Source: Saccharococcus thermophilus (GTDB lineage: Bacteria > Bacillota > Bacilli > Bacillales > Anoxybacillaceae). From it: DNA of 64,000 bases. Positions 53,426-62,422 of the stretch are shown here, piece after piece; positions within the stretch are counted from its first letter, which is position 1, and each line of letters begins with the position of its first letter. Below the pieces are notes generated by a model. That model was not told the DNA's origin. It saw only the letters and a program-made list of their open reading frames with translations, and searched no databases. The stretch spans positions 992,001 to 1,056,000 of the forward strand of contig NZ_JAASRS010000001.1 of NCBI RefSeq assembly GCF_011761475.1. Reading direction: 5' to 3'. The position numbers and the translations under genes were made by a program.

Positions 53426-53457
53426 CAGACAAGCAATGTCGCTTGTCTGTTTTTTTG
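53426..53457 (+). terminator. Terminator after tRNA-Gln
   Basis: CAGACAAGC and GCTTGTCTG form a 9-bp stem around AATGTC, followed by seven T. Confidence 0.93.
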
Positions 53458-53519
53458 TGGAAAAAGAAGGAGTTTCGACAAATATGTCAAATATAAGACG
53501 TAGCAAGGAGGGAATTGTG

Positions 53520-54005
53520 ATGAAAACAGCTGATTTATGCGATGAATTTTTAAGTGAACTGCAAGTTTGCCAATTGCCGCTCCAATCATACGGCGGCAAA
53601 AAAGAATTTTCCGGACCGATTGCGACCGTTGAGGTGTTCGAGGATAACGTACTCGTCCGCGAGGCGCTCGAAACTGTTCCGGCAGGCACCGTATTGGTCG
53701 TTGACGGAAAAGGTTCGCGCAATTGCGCGTTACTTGGAGACCGTCTTGCCCAGATCGCTTGCGAGCGCGGGCTTGCCGGGGTGATTATTCACGGATGCAT
53801 TCGCGATTCTGCGGAAATCGCTAACATGCCGCTTGGCGTCATGGCTATCGGTACATGCCCGGTGAAAAGCAAAAAAGAAGGGAAAGGAAAACGGGATGTC
53901 GCGCTTGAATTTGGCGGCGTTCGTTGGGAGCCAGGTGCTTATGTGTACGCTGATCAAGACGGGATTGTATTGGCGAAAACGGACTTATTGAAAAAAAGTA
54001 GTTGA
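53520..54005 (+). CDS. RraA-like protein (demethylmenaquinone methyltransferase-like fold)
   Basis: A 161-residue protein of the RraA family. The DLCDEF start, the GGKKEFSGPIATVEVFEDN segment and the GVIIHGCIRDSAEI and GVRWEPGAYVYADQDGIV segments are characteristic. In E. coli RraA inhibits RNase E; in many bacteria the fold is a 4-hydroxy-4-methyl-2-oxoglutarate aldolase. Bacilli lack RNase E, so an enzyme role is more likely. ATG 53520 follows AAGGAGGG; the in-frame start at 53436 lies in the tRNA terminator region. Confidence 0.9.
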   Translation: MKTADLCDEFLSELQVCQLPLQSYGGKKEFSGPIATVEVFEDNVLVREALETVPAGTVLVVDGKGSRNCALLGDRLAQIACERGLAGVIIHGCIRDSAEIANMPLGVMAIGTCPVKSKKEGKGKRDVALEFGGVRWEPGAYVYADQDGIVLAKTDLLKKSS

Positions 54006-54031
54006 CGATATTTGAAAATTTGTACTACTAT
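54002..54031 (+). promoter_or_regulatory. Promoter of the cobalamin operon
   Basis: TTGACG (54002-54007), an 18-bp spacer and TACTAT (54026-54031) fit sigma A. It overlaps the stop codon of the RraA-like gene and lies 45 bases before the riboswitch. Confidence 0.5.
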
Positions 54032-54075
54032 TAATAACAGGAATGTTCCATGAAAAATCGACATTATATGCCAAA

Positions 54076-54246
54076 CAAATAAGGTGCCTTTCTCATTAGA
54101 GAATTGGCTTAAAAGGGAAGTACGGTGAAAATCCGTCACGGTACCCGCCACTGTGATGGGGAGCTTTGTTGCATCATGTCACTGAAGGAAACTTCGGGAA
54201 GGCGCAACAAAGCGATGATCCTAAGTCAGGAGACCTGCCTTATTTG
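54076..54246 (+). ncRNA. Cobalamin riboswitch
   Basis: The closing stem CAAATAAGG/CCTTATTTG encloses the usual elements: GGGAAGTACGGTGAAAATCC, the CCCGCCACTGTGATGGGGAG core, then GTCACTG and the B12 box AAGTCAGGAGACCTGCC (54223-54239). It senses adenosylcobalamin or a related form and controls the cbi genes downstream. A terminator lies 80 bases later. Confidence 0.95.
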
Positions 54247-54328
54247 TTCGGACGGATACCTACGGGATTATAGGTAGACGTGCGGGAGAATAGTATACTT
54301 TTTTGGCTATATTTGTATGCATTTTTCT

Positions 54329-54360
54329 GCACCTCTGCGTATAGAGGTGCTTTTTATTTT
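54329..54360 (+). terminator. Riboswitch-controlled terminator
   Basis: GCACCTC and GAGGTGC form a 7-bp stem around TGCGTATA, followed by TTTTTATTTT. It lies between the aptamer and cbiW, where ligand binding would be expected to favour termination. Confidence 0.85.
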
Positions 54361-54381
54361 GCAAAAAAGGAGAGACTCAAC

Positions 54382-54780
54382 ATGACAACATGGAATTTAA
54401 TCGGAATGAAACATCATGTGCTGATTTGCAACGGAGGCAGCTGTATGCGTAAAGAGGGAGAGGAAGTAACGCTTGCCATCCGTGAAGAAATCGCACTGTT
54501 GGAGTTAGATGGCATTGTACATACGACGCGGACTCGCTGCAATGGTCGTTGCCAAGACGCGTGTGTAGTCATCGTTTACCCTGAAGGCGTATGGTACAAC
54601 GGTGTGACGCCGAAAAAAGCAAGGGAGATTGTACGAAGGCATTTACGAGATGGGGAATGGCTGGAAGAAACGATAACGTACCATTATGAAGGGACGCAAG
54701 GATTGATGATGTTAAAACAATCAAACGCCCCTCTAGGAATCTCGAAATTATCTAAAGCAATGGGAGGAACGAAAGTATGA
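54382..54780 (+). CDS. cbiW: CbiW-like [2Fe-2S] ferredoxin of the cobalamin operon
   Basis: A 132-residue protein with a thioredoxin-like [2Fe-2S] ferredoxin fold. The cluster Cys residues are in [12 protein letters not shown] and [14 protein letters not shown]. In B. megaterium a gene of this kind, cbiW, opens the cobalamin operon, and its exact redox partner is not settled; CbiH60, also an iron-sulfur protein, is encoded five genes later. ATG 54382 follows AAAGGAGAG; longer in-frame reading would lie in the riboswitch terminator. It overlaps cbiM by four bases. Confidence 0.85.
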   Translation: MTTWNLIGMKHHVLICNGGSCMRKEGEEVTLAIREEIALLELDGIVHTTRTRCNGRCQDACVVIVYPEGVWYNGVTPKKAREIVRRHLRDGEWLEETITYHYEGTQGLMMLKQSNAPLGISKLSKAMGGTKV

Positions 54781-55517
54781 AAAAATGGAGAGCTGCCCTT
54801 TTCCTTTTCGGATTAGTTGTCTATTTTACTTTCTCTGAAAGTTCATCGGCATTTGCGATGCATATTATGGAAGGATTTTTGCCTGTCAGATGGGTGATTT
54901 TTTGGTGGCTAGTGTTTTTGCCGTTTTTTATCATCGGTATGCGTTCACTAATTCGGATTACACGTGAGCATCCGGAACTAAAGCTGCTCATTGCGCTGTC
55001 GGGGGCATTTACGTTTGTACTGTCCGCCTTAAAAATTCCATCCGTTACTGGAAGCAGCTCACATCCAACGGGGGTCGGTCTCGGTGCGGTGCTGTTTGGT
55101 CCATGGGCGATGGTGGTGATGGGAAGCATCGTATTGCTGTTTCAAGCGTTATTGCTGGCACATGGCGGATTGACGACATTAGGGGCGAATGCCATGTCCA
55201 TGGCAGTCGTCGGTCCGATCGTAGGGTACGGCATTTATTGTTTAGGGAAAAAGTGGAATATACCGCGACGTTGGACCATCTTTTTCGCTGCATTTTTCTC
55301 TGATTTAGCCACATATGTTGTCACCTCCTTGCAATTAGCGTTGGCGTTTCCGGACGCGACAGGCGGAGTTTTCGCTTCGTTTGTCAAATTTGCCGGCATT
55401 TTCGCTGTCACGCAAATACCATTGGCGATTACAGAAGGGTTGCTTACGGTCGTCGTTTGGAATTTCTTATCCACTTACAGCAGCCGGGAACTAAGTCAAT
55501 TAGAGAGAGGAGTGTAG
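54777..55517 (+). CDS. cbiM: Cobalt ECF transporter, substrate-specific component CbiM
   Basis: CbiM binds and moves Co(II) for corrin synthesis. The protein is 246 residues with an N-terminal signal-type helix followed by [12 protein letters not shown], where the Met-His pair at the mature N-terminus binds cobalt. About six further helices follow, with [19 protein letters not shown]. The start overlaps the cbiW stop (ATGA). It is the first of the cbiMNQO set. Confidence 0.95.
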   Translation: MKKWRAALFLFGLVVYFTFSESSSAFAMHIMEGFLPVRWVIFWWLVFLPFFIIGMRSLIRITREHPELKLLIALSGAFTFVLSALKIPSVTGSSSHPTGVGLGAVLFGPWAMVVMGSIVLLFQALLLAHGGLTTLGANAMSMAVVGPIVGYGIYCLGKKWNIPRRWTIFFAAFFSDLATYVVTSLQLALAFPDATGGVFASFVKFAGIFAVTQIPLAITEGLLTVVVWNFLSTYSSRELSQLERGV

Positions 55518-55520
55518 ATA

Positions 55521-55805
55521 ATGAAGAGAAGTCTTTTTCTCCTCGTTTTTGCTGTTTTATTAGCAGCGACGCCGTTATTGTTCATTCATCACTCTAATTT
55601 TGGCGGCACGGATGACCGAGCGAAAAAAACGATTCAGGTGATTGCTCCTCATTATAAGCCTTGGGCGCAATCAATATTTGAGCCGCCAGGCGGAGAGGTG
55701 CAAACGTTGCTGTTTTCTGTGCAAGCGGCGGTCGGCGCCGGTATTATTGGCTATATTATCGGCGTCTATAAAGGTCGGGAGAACCGAAGAGAGGAATCAA
55801 AATGA
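55521..55805 (+). CDS. cbiN: Cobalt transporter accessory subunit CbiN
   Basis: CbiN helps load cobalt into CbiM. The protein is 94 residues with two membrane helices joined by an outside loop (NFGGTDDRAKKTI and PWAQSIFEPPGGEVQTL). The PWFEPIWEPPSGEIESLLF-like pattern of the family is clear. It starts four bases after cbiM and overlaps cbiQ by four bases. Confidence 0.93.
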   Translation: MKRSLFLLVFAVLLAATPLLFIHHSNFGGTDDRAKKTIQVIAPHYKPWAQSIFEPPGGEVQTLLFSVQAAVGAGIIGYIIGVYKGRENRREESK

Positions 55806-56518
55806 TCCGGCAGTTTGACACAATCGCTTACAACAACCGCCTGCGAACAATACGTCCCGAACAAAAAGTGATATTTGCGTTCATATTATTAATAATGGCC
55901 ATGATAGGTAGTTGGAAAATGCAAGTAATGATGACGATTTGGCTTGCCGCGTGGATTATCGGGTATGCTCGTGTTTCGTGGACAGTATACGCCAAAGCCC
56001 TCGGAGTCGTGTCATTGTTTCTAGTGATGAGTTTTCCAGCTTTGCTCGTTTCCATTGATAATTCTTTTCATGTTTCTATTGATCGTTCGCACATTCCCAC
56101 TGTGATGTCTTTACTATCTCGTTCGGTCGCAGCTTGGTCTTGTTTATTTTTCCTACTAGTGACTACTCCGTTTCCAGAGATGTTGTATGTGCTCAAGCGA
56201 ATGAAAGTACCATCCATCATCATTGAGTTGTTATTTTTTACGTATCGGTTTGTATTTGTTTTCGAGAAAGTAGCGGAAGAGCTATACGTAGCAATGAAAG
56301 CGAGAAATGGGGGAAACCATTGGCGGCATGGCGGGATGTTGGTGTTCCAGCTTTTTCAGAAAATATGGCATTCCTATGAAGCGTTGCGCCTTGCTTTATG
56401 GGCGCGAGGAGTTTCCGATGAAATTGTCTATGTTCATATGGAAACATACAACGAAAAAAATAAACGTTATCTGTGGGAAGCGGCAATCGGCATAAGTTTG
56501 CTTCTATGGCTTGGATGA
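55802..56518 (+). CDS. cbiQ: Cobalt ECF transporter, transmembrane coupling component CbiQ
   Basis: CbiQ is the energy-coupling T component that links CbiM to the ATPase CbiO. The protein is 238 residues with about five helices and the cytoplasmic coupling motifs MKARNGG and LRLALWARGVS, variants of the Ala-Arg-Gly boxes of EcfT proteins. The start overlaps cbiN by four bases. Confidence 0.93.
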   Translation: MIRQFDTIAYNNRLRTIRPEQKVIFAFILLIMAMIGSWKMQVMMTIWLAAWIIGYARVSWTVYAKALGVVSLFLVMSFPALLVSIDNSFHVSIDRSHIPTVMSLLSRSVAAWSCLFFLLVTTPFPEMLYVLKRMKVPSIIIELLFFTYRFVFVFEKVAEELYVAMKARNGGNHWRHGGMLVFQLFQKIWHSYEALRLALWARGVSDEIVYVHMETYNEKNKRYLWEAAIGISLLLWLG

Positions 56519-56535
56519 TAGGAGGGCAGCAGAAG

Positions 56536-57381
56536 ATGCTGAAAATGGATGAAGTATATTATACGTATCCGAACGGACCATGCGTGTTAAAAGGATTAAG
56601 CCTTCATATTCCCAATGGAAAAAAATGCGCGCTTATCGGTCATAATGGATGCGGTAAAACAACGTTATTTTTACACGCGAACGGGCTATTGCGGCCCGAC
56701 TCTGGCGATATCTATTGGAATGGAGAAAAGATGGACTATCGACGTCAAACCTTGCAAAAATGGCGACGAGAGGTCGGCATCGTTTTTCAAAATCCGGAAC
56801 ACCAGCTTGTGGCGCCGTTGGTACGTGATGAACTGGCGTTTGGCCTGCACCATTTAGGAATGAAAAAAAATGAGATGGACGAGCTCATTGAAAAAGCGCT
56901 GGACGAGTTTGGATTGCGTTCATGGTTGGACAAGCCCGTTCATCATTTAAGTCTCGGCCAAAAAAAATGGCTGACGCTTGCCGCCGTAATGGTGATGAAC
57001 CCGAAATTATTAGTGCTCGATGAGCCGACGGCGTATTTAGATCGCCTACAGATCGATCGGTTTATCGAGAAGATAAACGCTATTCATCAAGCCGGCACGA
57101 CGGTTTTGATTGCGACTCATGATTTTGATTTTGTCTTAGAGTGGGCAGATATCGTGTTTGTCATGCACGACGGACAAATTGTCATGCAAGGATCGCCGCA
57201 AGATGTATTTGCAAGGCAGCATCAATTGCAAAAATGGCATCTTGGTGTTCCTCTGCTTGCTTCTGTATGGAAAATGTTGTTTCCACACGAGACGCGCATC
57301 CCGCGGAATGTGGAAGAAATGAAACAATGGATGACAATGAATGAGCGCACAAGCCTCCGTATTAGTGAAAAAGTGATATAG
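56536..57381 (+). CDS. cbiO: Cobalt ECF transporter ATPase CbiO
   Basis: The ABC ATPase of the cobalt importer, 281 residues. Walker A is GHNGCGKTT, the Q loop is FQNPEHQLVAP, the signature is LSLGQKKWLTLAAVM and Walker B is LLVLDEPTAYLDR, followed by the His switch ATHDFD. ATG 56536 (MLKMDEV) follows AGGAGGG; the longer in-frame start at 56473 lies in cbiQ. Confidence 0.95.
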   Translation: MLKMDEVYYTYPNGPCVLKGLSLHIPNGKKCALIGHNGCGKTTLFLHANGLLRPDSGDIYWNGEKMDYRRQTLQKWRREVGIVFQNPEHQLVAPLVRDELAFGLHHLGMKKNEMDELIEKALDEFGLRSWLDKPVHHLSLGQKKWLTLAAVMVMNPKLLVLDEPTAYLDRLQIDRFIEKINAIHQAGTTVLIATHDFDFVLEWADIVFVMHDGQIVMQGSPQDVFARQHQLQKWHLGVPLLASVWKMLFPHETRIPRNVEEMKQWMTMNERTSLRISEKVI

Positions 57382-57454
57382 TGTTCAAATTTTTTCGACA
57401 AATGAGCCCAGTTAACATGAACAAAAAAGAGGGAAATTGAGGTGAGGTGAGACA

Positions 57455-59017
57455 ATGAAAGGAAAATTGCTGATTGTCGGATTTGGCCCAGGCAGCGAAG
57501 AACATATGACAAAGCGAGCGCGGGAAGCAATTGAAGAAAGCGATATTATTATCGGTTATAAAACGTACGTTGACCTAGTTGCGGATTTAATTAGCAATAA
57601 ACAAGTTATTAGTACCGGAATGACGGAAGAAGTAAGCCGCGCCCAAGAGGCGGTGAAATGGGCGGAACGCGGAAAAACAGTTGCCGTCATTTCAAGCGGG
57701 GACGCAGGCGTGTACGGAATGGCGGGGCTTGTGTATGAGGTACTCATCGAAAAAGGCTGGACGCGAGAAAGCGATATCGAAGTGGAAGTTATCCCAGGCA
57801 TTTCTGCCATTAACTCATGTGCCGCTCTTTTAGGTGCGCCAATTATGCATGATGCGTGCACCATTAGTTTAAGCGATCACCTAACGCCGTGGGCGCTTAT
57901 TGAAAAGCGCATCGAAGCGGCAGCCGCTGCCGATTTTGTCATCGCTTTATATAATCCGAAAAGCGGACGACGCACGCGGCAAATTGTCGAAGCGCAGCGT
58001 ATTCTTTTGCGTTATCGCTCTCCAAATACTCCGGTCGGATTAGTGAAAAGCGCTTATCGTACGCGGCAACATATCGTATTGACGGATTTAGCGCATATGC
58101 TCGATTACGATATCGGAATGTTAACGACCGTCATTATCGGCAATTCTTCGACGTTTGTATACGACGGGCTGATGATCACACCGCGCGGATACCAACGAAA
58201 ATATACGTTAAGCGCCGCCGAACAGCCGCTGAAACCACACGAACGGCTTCGCAAAGAAGCGGAACCGTGGGCGCTTGATCAAAAGAAATCAGAACCGGTA
58301 AGAGAAGTGGCAGAAGCAGCATTGCAAAAATTGGCGATTCGCCACCAAGACACCACGACGTTTGCGCCGGCGATTTTCGAAATCGCGGTTAGCCCAGGAG
58401 TAGCGAACAAAAATTTTACGCCAAAACAGATGATGGTACTAGCAGACATCGTCGATGAAGACGGAACGATGATGTATACCCCGGATCATTATTTGAAGCT
58501 GGAAGTTCCTACTTCCGATCCAGACCTTATCATCGCTAGACTGAAAGAAGCGGGACTGACTGTTGCCCCTGTTGGTGATGTACTGACGTTGAAAGCTTGC
58601 GATTTTTGCGACGGTGAGAAAAAAGACGCGATTCCATACGCGGAACAGCTATACGAACAGCTTGGCGGAATGGCGCTTCCGAAAGAATTGAAGCTCGGTG
58701 TAAACGGCTGCGGTATGGCATGTTACGGAGCGGTACGGGAAGATATCGGAGTCGTCTATCGGAAAGGAGCATTCGACTTATTTTTAGGAGGAAAAACGGT
58801 CGGAAGAAACGCACACCCTGGACAACTTGTCGCTGAAGGAATTCCGCCTAGTGAGATTGTGTCCGTTGTCACCCGCATTATTCAAGAATATAAGGAACGC
58901 GCGCACCCGAACGAACGGTTTCATAAGTTTTTTAAGCGAGTGAAACAAGTCGGCGGATTTGTGTATCAAGAAGCGAAGCAGGCGGCAAAAATCGAAGTGC
59001 CTGCCTGTGGTGAATAA
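57455..59017 (+). CDS. cbiH60: Cobalt-factor III methyltransferase CbiH60 with an iron-sulfur domain
   Basis: A 520-residue two-domain protein. Residues 1-245 are a corrin C17-methyltransferase (GFGPGSEEHM, SSGDAGVYGMA and the PGISAINSCAALLGAP motif) that drives ring contraction. The C-terminal 230 residues resemble sulfite/nitrite reductase modules and carry Cys residues CDFC and CGMAC for a [4Fe-4S] cluster. B. megaterium CbiH60 is the known example. Ring contraction is the step needing the extra redox module, which suits an oxygen-free pathway. ATG 57455 follows GAGGTGAGG. Confidence 0.93.
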   Translation: MKGKLLIVGFGPGSEEHMTKRAREAIEESDIIIGYKTYVDLVADLISNKQVISTGMTEEVSRAQEAVKWAERGKTVAVISSGDAGVYGMAGLVYEVLIEKGWTRESDIEVEVIPGISAINSCAALLGAPIMHDACTISLSDHLTPWALIEKRIEAAAAADFVIALYNPKSGRRTRQIVEAQRILLRYRSPNTPVGLVKSAYRTRQHIVLTDLAHMLDYDIGMLTTVIIGNSSTFVYDGLMITPRGYQRKYTLSAAEQPLKPHERLRKEAEPWALDQKKSEPVREVAEAALQKLAIRHQDTTTFAPAIFEIAVSPGVANKNFTPKQMMVLADIVDEDGTMMYTPDHYLKLEVPTSDPDLIIARLKEAGLTVAPVGDVLTLKACDFCDGEKKDAIPYAEQLYEQLGGMALPKELKLGVNGCGMACYGAVREDIGVVYRKGAFDLFLGGKTVGRNAHPGQLVAEGIPPSEIVSVVTRIIQEYKERAHPNERFHKFFKRVKQVGGFVYQEAKQAAKIEVPACGE

Positions 59018-59032
59018 GGGGGAAGAAAATGA

Positions 59033-59863
59033 ATGAAAGCAGTATTGTTTGTCGGGCACGGCAGCCGTGAACCGGAAGGAAACGACCAAGTCCGGCAGTT
59101 TGTCGAGCATCTAAAACCGCACATTGCAGCATCCTTACATGTCGAAACGAGTTTTTTAGAATTTGGACTGCCAACGATTCGCGAAGGGATTGACCGTTGT
59201 GTCGATGCCGGGGCTCGCGAAATTATCGTTATTCCGATTATTTTGCTGCCAGCGGGCCATTCGAAGCTGCATATTCCATCGGAGATCGATGAAGCAAAGA
59301 AGCATTATCCGCATGTGGCTTTCATCTATGGCCGACCAATTGGCATTCATGAGCAAACGTTTTCGATCTTAAAAACGAGATTACAAGAAATCGGTGAAAA
59401 TATAGAAAAACCTGACCCGGAAACAGCGGTAGTGCTGCTTGGTCGCGGGGGAAGCGACCCTGATGCGAACAGCGATTTATATAAAATTTCCCGCTTATTT
59501 TGGGAACAAACGAACTATTTCCTTGTAGAACCAGCATTTATGGGAGTAACGACGCCATTGTTAGAAGATGGAGTGGAACGGTGCGTGAAGCTAGGGGCGC
59601 GGAAAGTGGTGGTTTTGCCGTACTTTTTGTTTACCGGCGTGCTTATCAAGCGTCTTGAAGAAAAAGTAAAACAATTTCGTTTTCAGTATCCGCAAGTCGA
59701 TTTTGCGCTAGCAGGTTACTTTGGATTTCATCCGAAGCTAAAAACAATTGTGCTTGACAGATTAGAAGAAGCGCTTGGCAAGACGGTTATGATGAACTGT
59801 GATATGTGTCAATATCGGCTTCATGCTGCAGAGCATCACCATCATCACCACCATCATCATTAA
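59033..59863 (+). CDS. cbiX: Sirohydrochlorin cobaltochelatase CbiX with a poly-His tail
   Basis: CbiX puts Co(II) into sirohydrochlorin, the entry to the anaerobic pathway. The protein is 276 residues with two CbiX/SirB-like halves; active-site His residues lie in FVGHGSREPEGN and PAGHSKLHIP. The C-terminal end has a CDMC motif and nine consecutive His residues. His-rich C-terminal ends are typical of CbiX in bacilli (CbiX-hp) and may store cobalt. ATG 59033 follows AAGGGGGAAG. Confidence 0.95.
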   Translation: MKAVLFVGHGSREPEGNDQVRQFVEHLKPHIAASLHVETSFLEFGLPTIREGIDRCVDAGAREIIVIPIILLPAGHSKLHIPSEIDEAKKHYPHVAFIYGRPIGIHEQTFSILKTRLQEIGENIEKPDPETAVVLLGRGGSDPDANSDLYKISRLFWEQTNYFLVEPAFMGVTTPLLEDGVERCVKLGARKVVVLPYFLFTGVLIKRLEEKVKQFRFQYPQVDFALAGYFGFHPKLKTIVLDRLEEALGKTVMMNCDMCQYRLHAAEHHHHHHHHH

Positions 59864-59875
59864 GGGGGAACACGC

Positions 59876-60655
59876 ATGATTATTGTATTAGCGGGAACGA
59901 GCGATGCCCGAAAGCTGGCGCTTTGTATTCAACAAGCAGGCTATGGTGTATTAGCGACGGTCGTTACAGAACATGCGGCGGATCAGTTGCGTGCTTCCGG
60001 CTTAGCGGTGCACCTTGGACGGCTGACGGCGGAACAATTGGCGGAGTTGATCCGCGTAAAGAAAGCGAAAGCGGTGGTGGACGCGAGCCATCCGTTTGCC
60101 GAAGAAGCGTCGAAAAACGCGATGCAAGCAGCCATAGACGCGGGGGTTCCATATATCCGTTACGAACGGCAAGCGGCTCCCGTTGCTTATGAGCGCGTCA
60201 CGTTTGTTGACAGTTATGTAGAAGCAGCCGAGCTCGCTGCGAAAAAACAAGGCGTCATTATGCTAACGACCGGAAGCAAAACGTTATCCATTTTCGCAAA
60301 AAAGCTGTTAGGACTTCCGAATACGCGCGTGATTGCGCGCATGCTGCCGCGCAAAGATAATATGGAGAAATGTGAGGAACTCAAGTTTCCACAAGAAAAT
60401 ATCGTTGCGATGCAAGGTCCGTTTACGAAAGAACTAGATAAGGCGCTTTTCCAACATTTTGGCGTTACGTTGCTCATTACGAAAGAAAGCGGAAAAGTTG
60501 GGTTTGTCGATGAAAAAATCGCTGCCGCACAGGAGCTAGGGATTGAGACGATTGTCATCCGCCGTCCATCGATTCAGTATGGTACGGTGTATTCACAGTT
60601 TTCCGATGTCGTTAAGGCATTACAACAAATAGTACCGTTATCCATTCATTCATGA
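59876..60655 (+). CDS. cbiJ: Cobalt-precorrin-6A reductase
   Basis: CbiJ reduces the ring of cobalt-precorrin-6A with NADH or NADPH. The protein is 259 residues with VLAGTSDARKLA at the nucleotide-binding start, then VDASHPFAEEASKN and RYERQ, and ITKESGK near residue 205. The gene starts 12 bases after cbiX and ends just before cbiC. Confidence 0.93.
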   Translation: MIIVLAGTSDARKLALCIQQAGYGVLATVVTEHAADQLRASGLAVHLGRLTAEQLAELIRVKKAKAVVDASHPFAEEASKNAMQAAIDAGVPYIRYERQAAPVAYERVTFVDSYVEAAELAAKKQGVIMLTTGSKTLSIFAKKLLGLPNTRVIARMLPRKDNMEKCEELKFPQENIVAMQGPFTKELDKALFQHFGVTLLITKESGKVGFVDEKIAAAQELGIETIVIRRPSIQYGTVYSQFSDVVKALQQIVPLSIHS

Positions 60656-60672
60656 AAGAAAGGGGTTTTACC

Positions 60673-61320
60673 ATGGATTTTCGCACGGAATTTCGTCCGA
60701 TTACAGTCCAACCGCAACAAATTGAAGAAAGAAGTTTTCAAATCATTGATGAAGAAATTGGTGAACATCATTTTACGAAAGAACAATATCCGATTGTACA
60801 GCGCGTCATTCATGCTTCTGCAGATTTTGAGCTTGGAAAAAGCTTGTTGTTTCACCCTGATGCCGTCCATGCGGGAATCGAAGCAATACGCAGTGGCAAA
60901 ACGGTCGTCGCTGATGTGCAAATGGTACAAGTCGGGGTAAATAAAGCGCGCATTGAAAAGTTTGGCGGCAAAGTGAAAGTGTATATTTCCGACGAAGATG
61001 TCATTGCGGAGGCGAAAAGGCTCAACACGACAAGAGCGATTGTCGCGATGCGAAAAGCGGCTAAAGAAGTAGAAGGCGGGATTTTTGCCATTGGCAACGC
61101 GCCAACGGCATTGCTGGAATTAATTCGTTTAATTAAAGAAGGAGAAGCACGTCCGGGATTAGTGATCGGCCTGCCGGTCGGGTTTGTGTCGGCGGCGGAA
61201 TCAAAAGCGGAATTGGCGAAATTGGATGTTCCATTTATTACAAATATCGGCCGAAAAGGAGGAAGCACCATTACAGTGGCGGCGCTAAACGCGCTGTCAC
61301 TGTTGGCAGAGCGAGGGTAA
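60673..61320 (+). CDS. cbiC: Cobalt-precorrin-8 methylmutase
   Basis: CbiC moves the methyl group from C11 to C12 to form cobyrinate. The protein is 215 residues with the catalytic His in IVQRVIHASADFE and further conserved segments (ADVQMVQVG and AIGNAPTALLELI, VGFVSAAESKAEL). ATG 60673 follows AAAGGGG; the in-frame ATG 60652 overlaps cbiJ and is less likely. Confidence 0.94.
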   Translation: MDFRTEFRPITVQPQQIEERSFQIIDEEIGEHHFTKEQYPIVQRVIHASADFELGKSLLFHPDAVHAGIEAIRSGKTVVADVQMVQVGVNKARIEKFGGKVKVYISDEDVIAEAKRLNTTRAIVAMRKAAKEVEGGIFAIGNAPTALLELIRLIKEGEARPGLVIGLPVGFVSAAESKAELAKLDVPFITNIGRKGGSTITVAALNALSLLAERG

Positions 61321-61324
61321 ACGA

Positions 61325-62422
61325 ATGGAAGCGAAAAAAACGTTACGCGAAGGATATACGACAGGGGCGTGTGCCACAGCGGCAACGAAAGCGGCATTAA
61401 CGGCACTTATTACCGGCATCATACAAACGGAGGCAACCATTTATTTGCCAGTCGGACGATGGGCGACATTTGCGATTGAAGCGTGCGAGATTTATGGTGA
61501 GTCGGCGAAAGCAACGGTGATCAAAGATGGCGGGGATGACCCTGATGCGACGCATGGAGCGGCGATTGTATCAACCGTCTCATGGGCGGAGCAACCCGGC
61601 ATTCATTTAGATGGCGGAAAAGGGGTAGGGCGCGTCACGAAACCGGGCTTGCCGGTGCCGGTTGGCGAAGCGGCAATTAATCCAATCCCGCGAAAAATGA
61701 TTCACGAAACAGCGCGCGAAGTATTGGAACAATACGGCATTTCCCGTGGAGTGAACGTCATTATTTCCGTTCCTAACGGGGAAGAAATCGCCAAAAAAAC
61801 GTTAAACGCGCGCCTCGGCATTATCGGCGGCATTTCGATTTTAGGGACGCGCGGCATTGTCATTCCTTTTTCGACGTCCGCCTACCGCGCAAGCATCATT
61901 CAGGCAATTCAAGTGGCAAAGGCAAACGGATGCGACCATGTTGTGATCACGACGGGAGGACGAAGCGAAAAGTTTGCGATACAGCAATATCCTCACCTCC
62001 CCGAGGAAGCATTTATTGAAATGGGGGATTTTGTCGGCTTTACTCTGAAACAATGCAAACGGCTCGGCATCCGAACCGTTTCCATGGTTGGGATGATGGG
62101 GAAATTTTCAAAAGTCGCACAAGGCATTATGATGGTGCATTCGAAAAGCGCTCCCATTGATTTTTCGTTTTTAGCAGCCATTGCTGAACAAGCCGGAGCT
62201 TCGCCGGAACTCGTTGCCGCTGTTCGCGAAGCCAATACGGCATCACAAGTTGGCGAGATGATGCAGGAAGCAGGGAATGAGCGCTTTTTTGAAATATTAT
62301 GTGACCATTGTTGTTTATCCGCGTTACGTGAAGTGGGCGGCGGCATGACCGTGGAAACGTCGCTATACACAATGGGCGGTCAATTATTAGGAAAGGCGGT
62401 ACGAAACGATGCAGGCGATTAA
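61325..62422 (+). CDS. cbiD: Cobalt-precorrin-5B C1-methyltransferase
   Basis: CbiD methylates C1 of the corrin ring. The protein is 365 residues. [18 protein letters not shown] near the start and [13 protein letters not shown] and GGRSEKFA later are diagnostic. The gene starts four bases after cbiC and overlaps cbiET by 14 bases, in keeping with translational coupling. Confidence 0.95.
   Translation: MEAKKTLREGYTTGACATAATKAALTALITGIIQTEATIYLPVGRWATFAIEACEIYGESAKATVIKDGGDDPDATHGAAIVSTVSWAEQPGIHLDGGKGVGRVTKPGLPVPVGEAAINPIPRKMIHETAREVLEQYGISRGVNVIISVPNGEEIAKKTLNARLGIIGGISILGTRGIVIPFSTSAYRASIIQAIQVAKANGCDHVVITTGGRSEKFAIQQYPHLPEEAFIEMGDFVGFTLKQCKRLGIRTVSMVGMMGKFSKVAQGIMMVHSKSAPIDFSFLAAIAEQAGASPELVAAVREANTASQVGEMMQEAGNERFFEILCDHCCLSALREVGGGMTVETSLYTMGGQLLGKAVRNDAGD

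Noticed and set aside
53436-53519. Longer N-terminus for the RraA-like protein
   Set aside because: It would start in the tRNA-Gln terminator and has no ribosome site, whereas ATG 53520 has AAGGAGGG.
59833-59863. His9 tail of CbiX considered as a cloning vector artefact
   Set aside because: It ends at a natural stop codon inside a continuous operon; His-rich ends are known for CbiX in bacilli.
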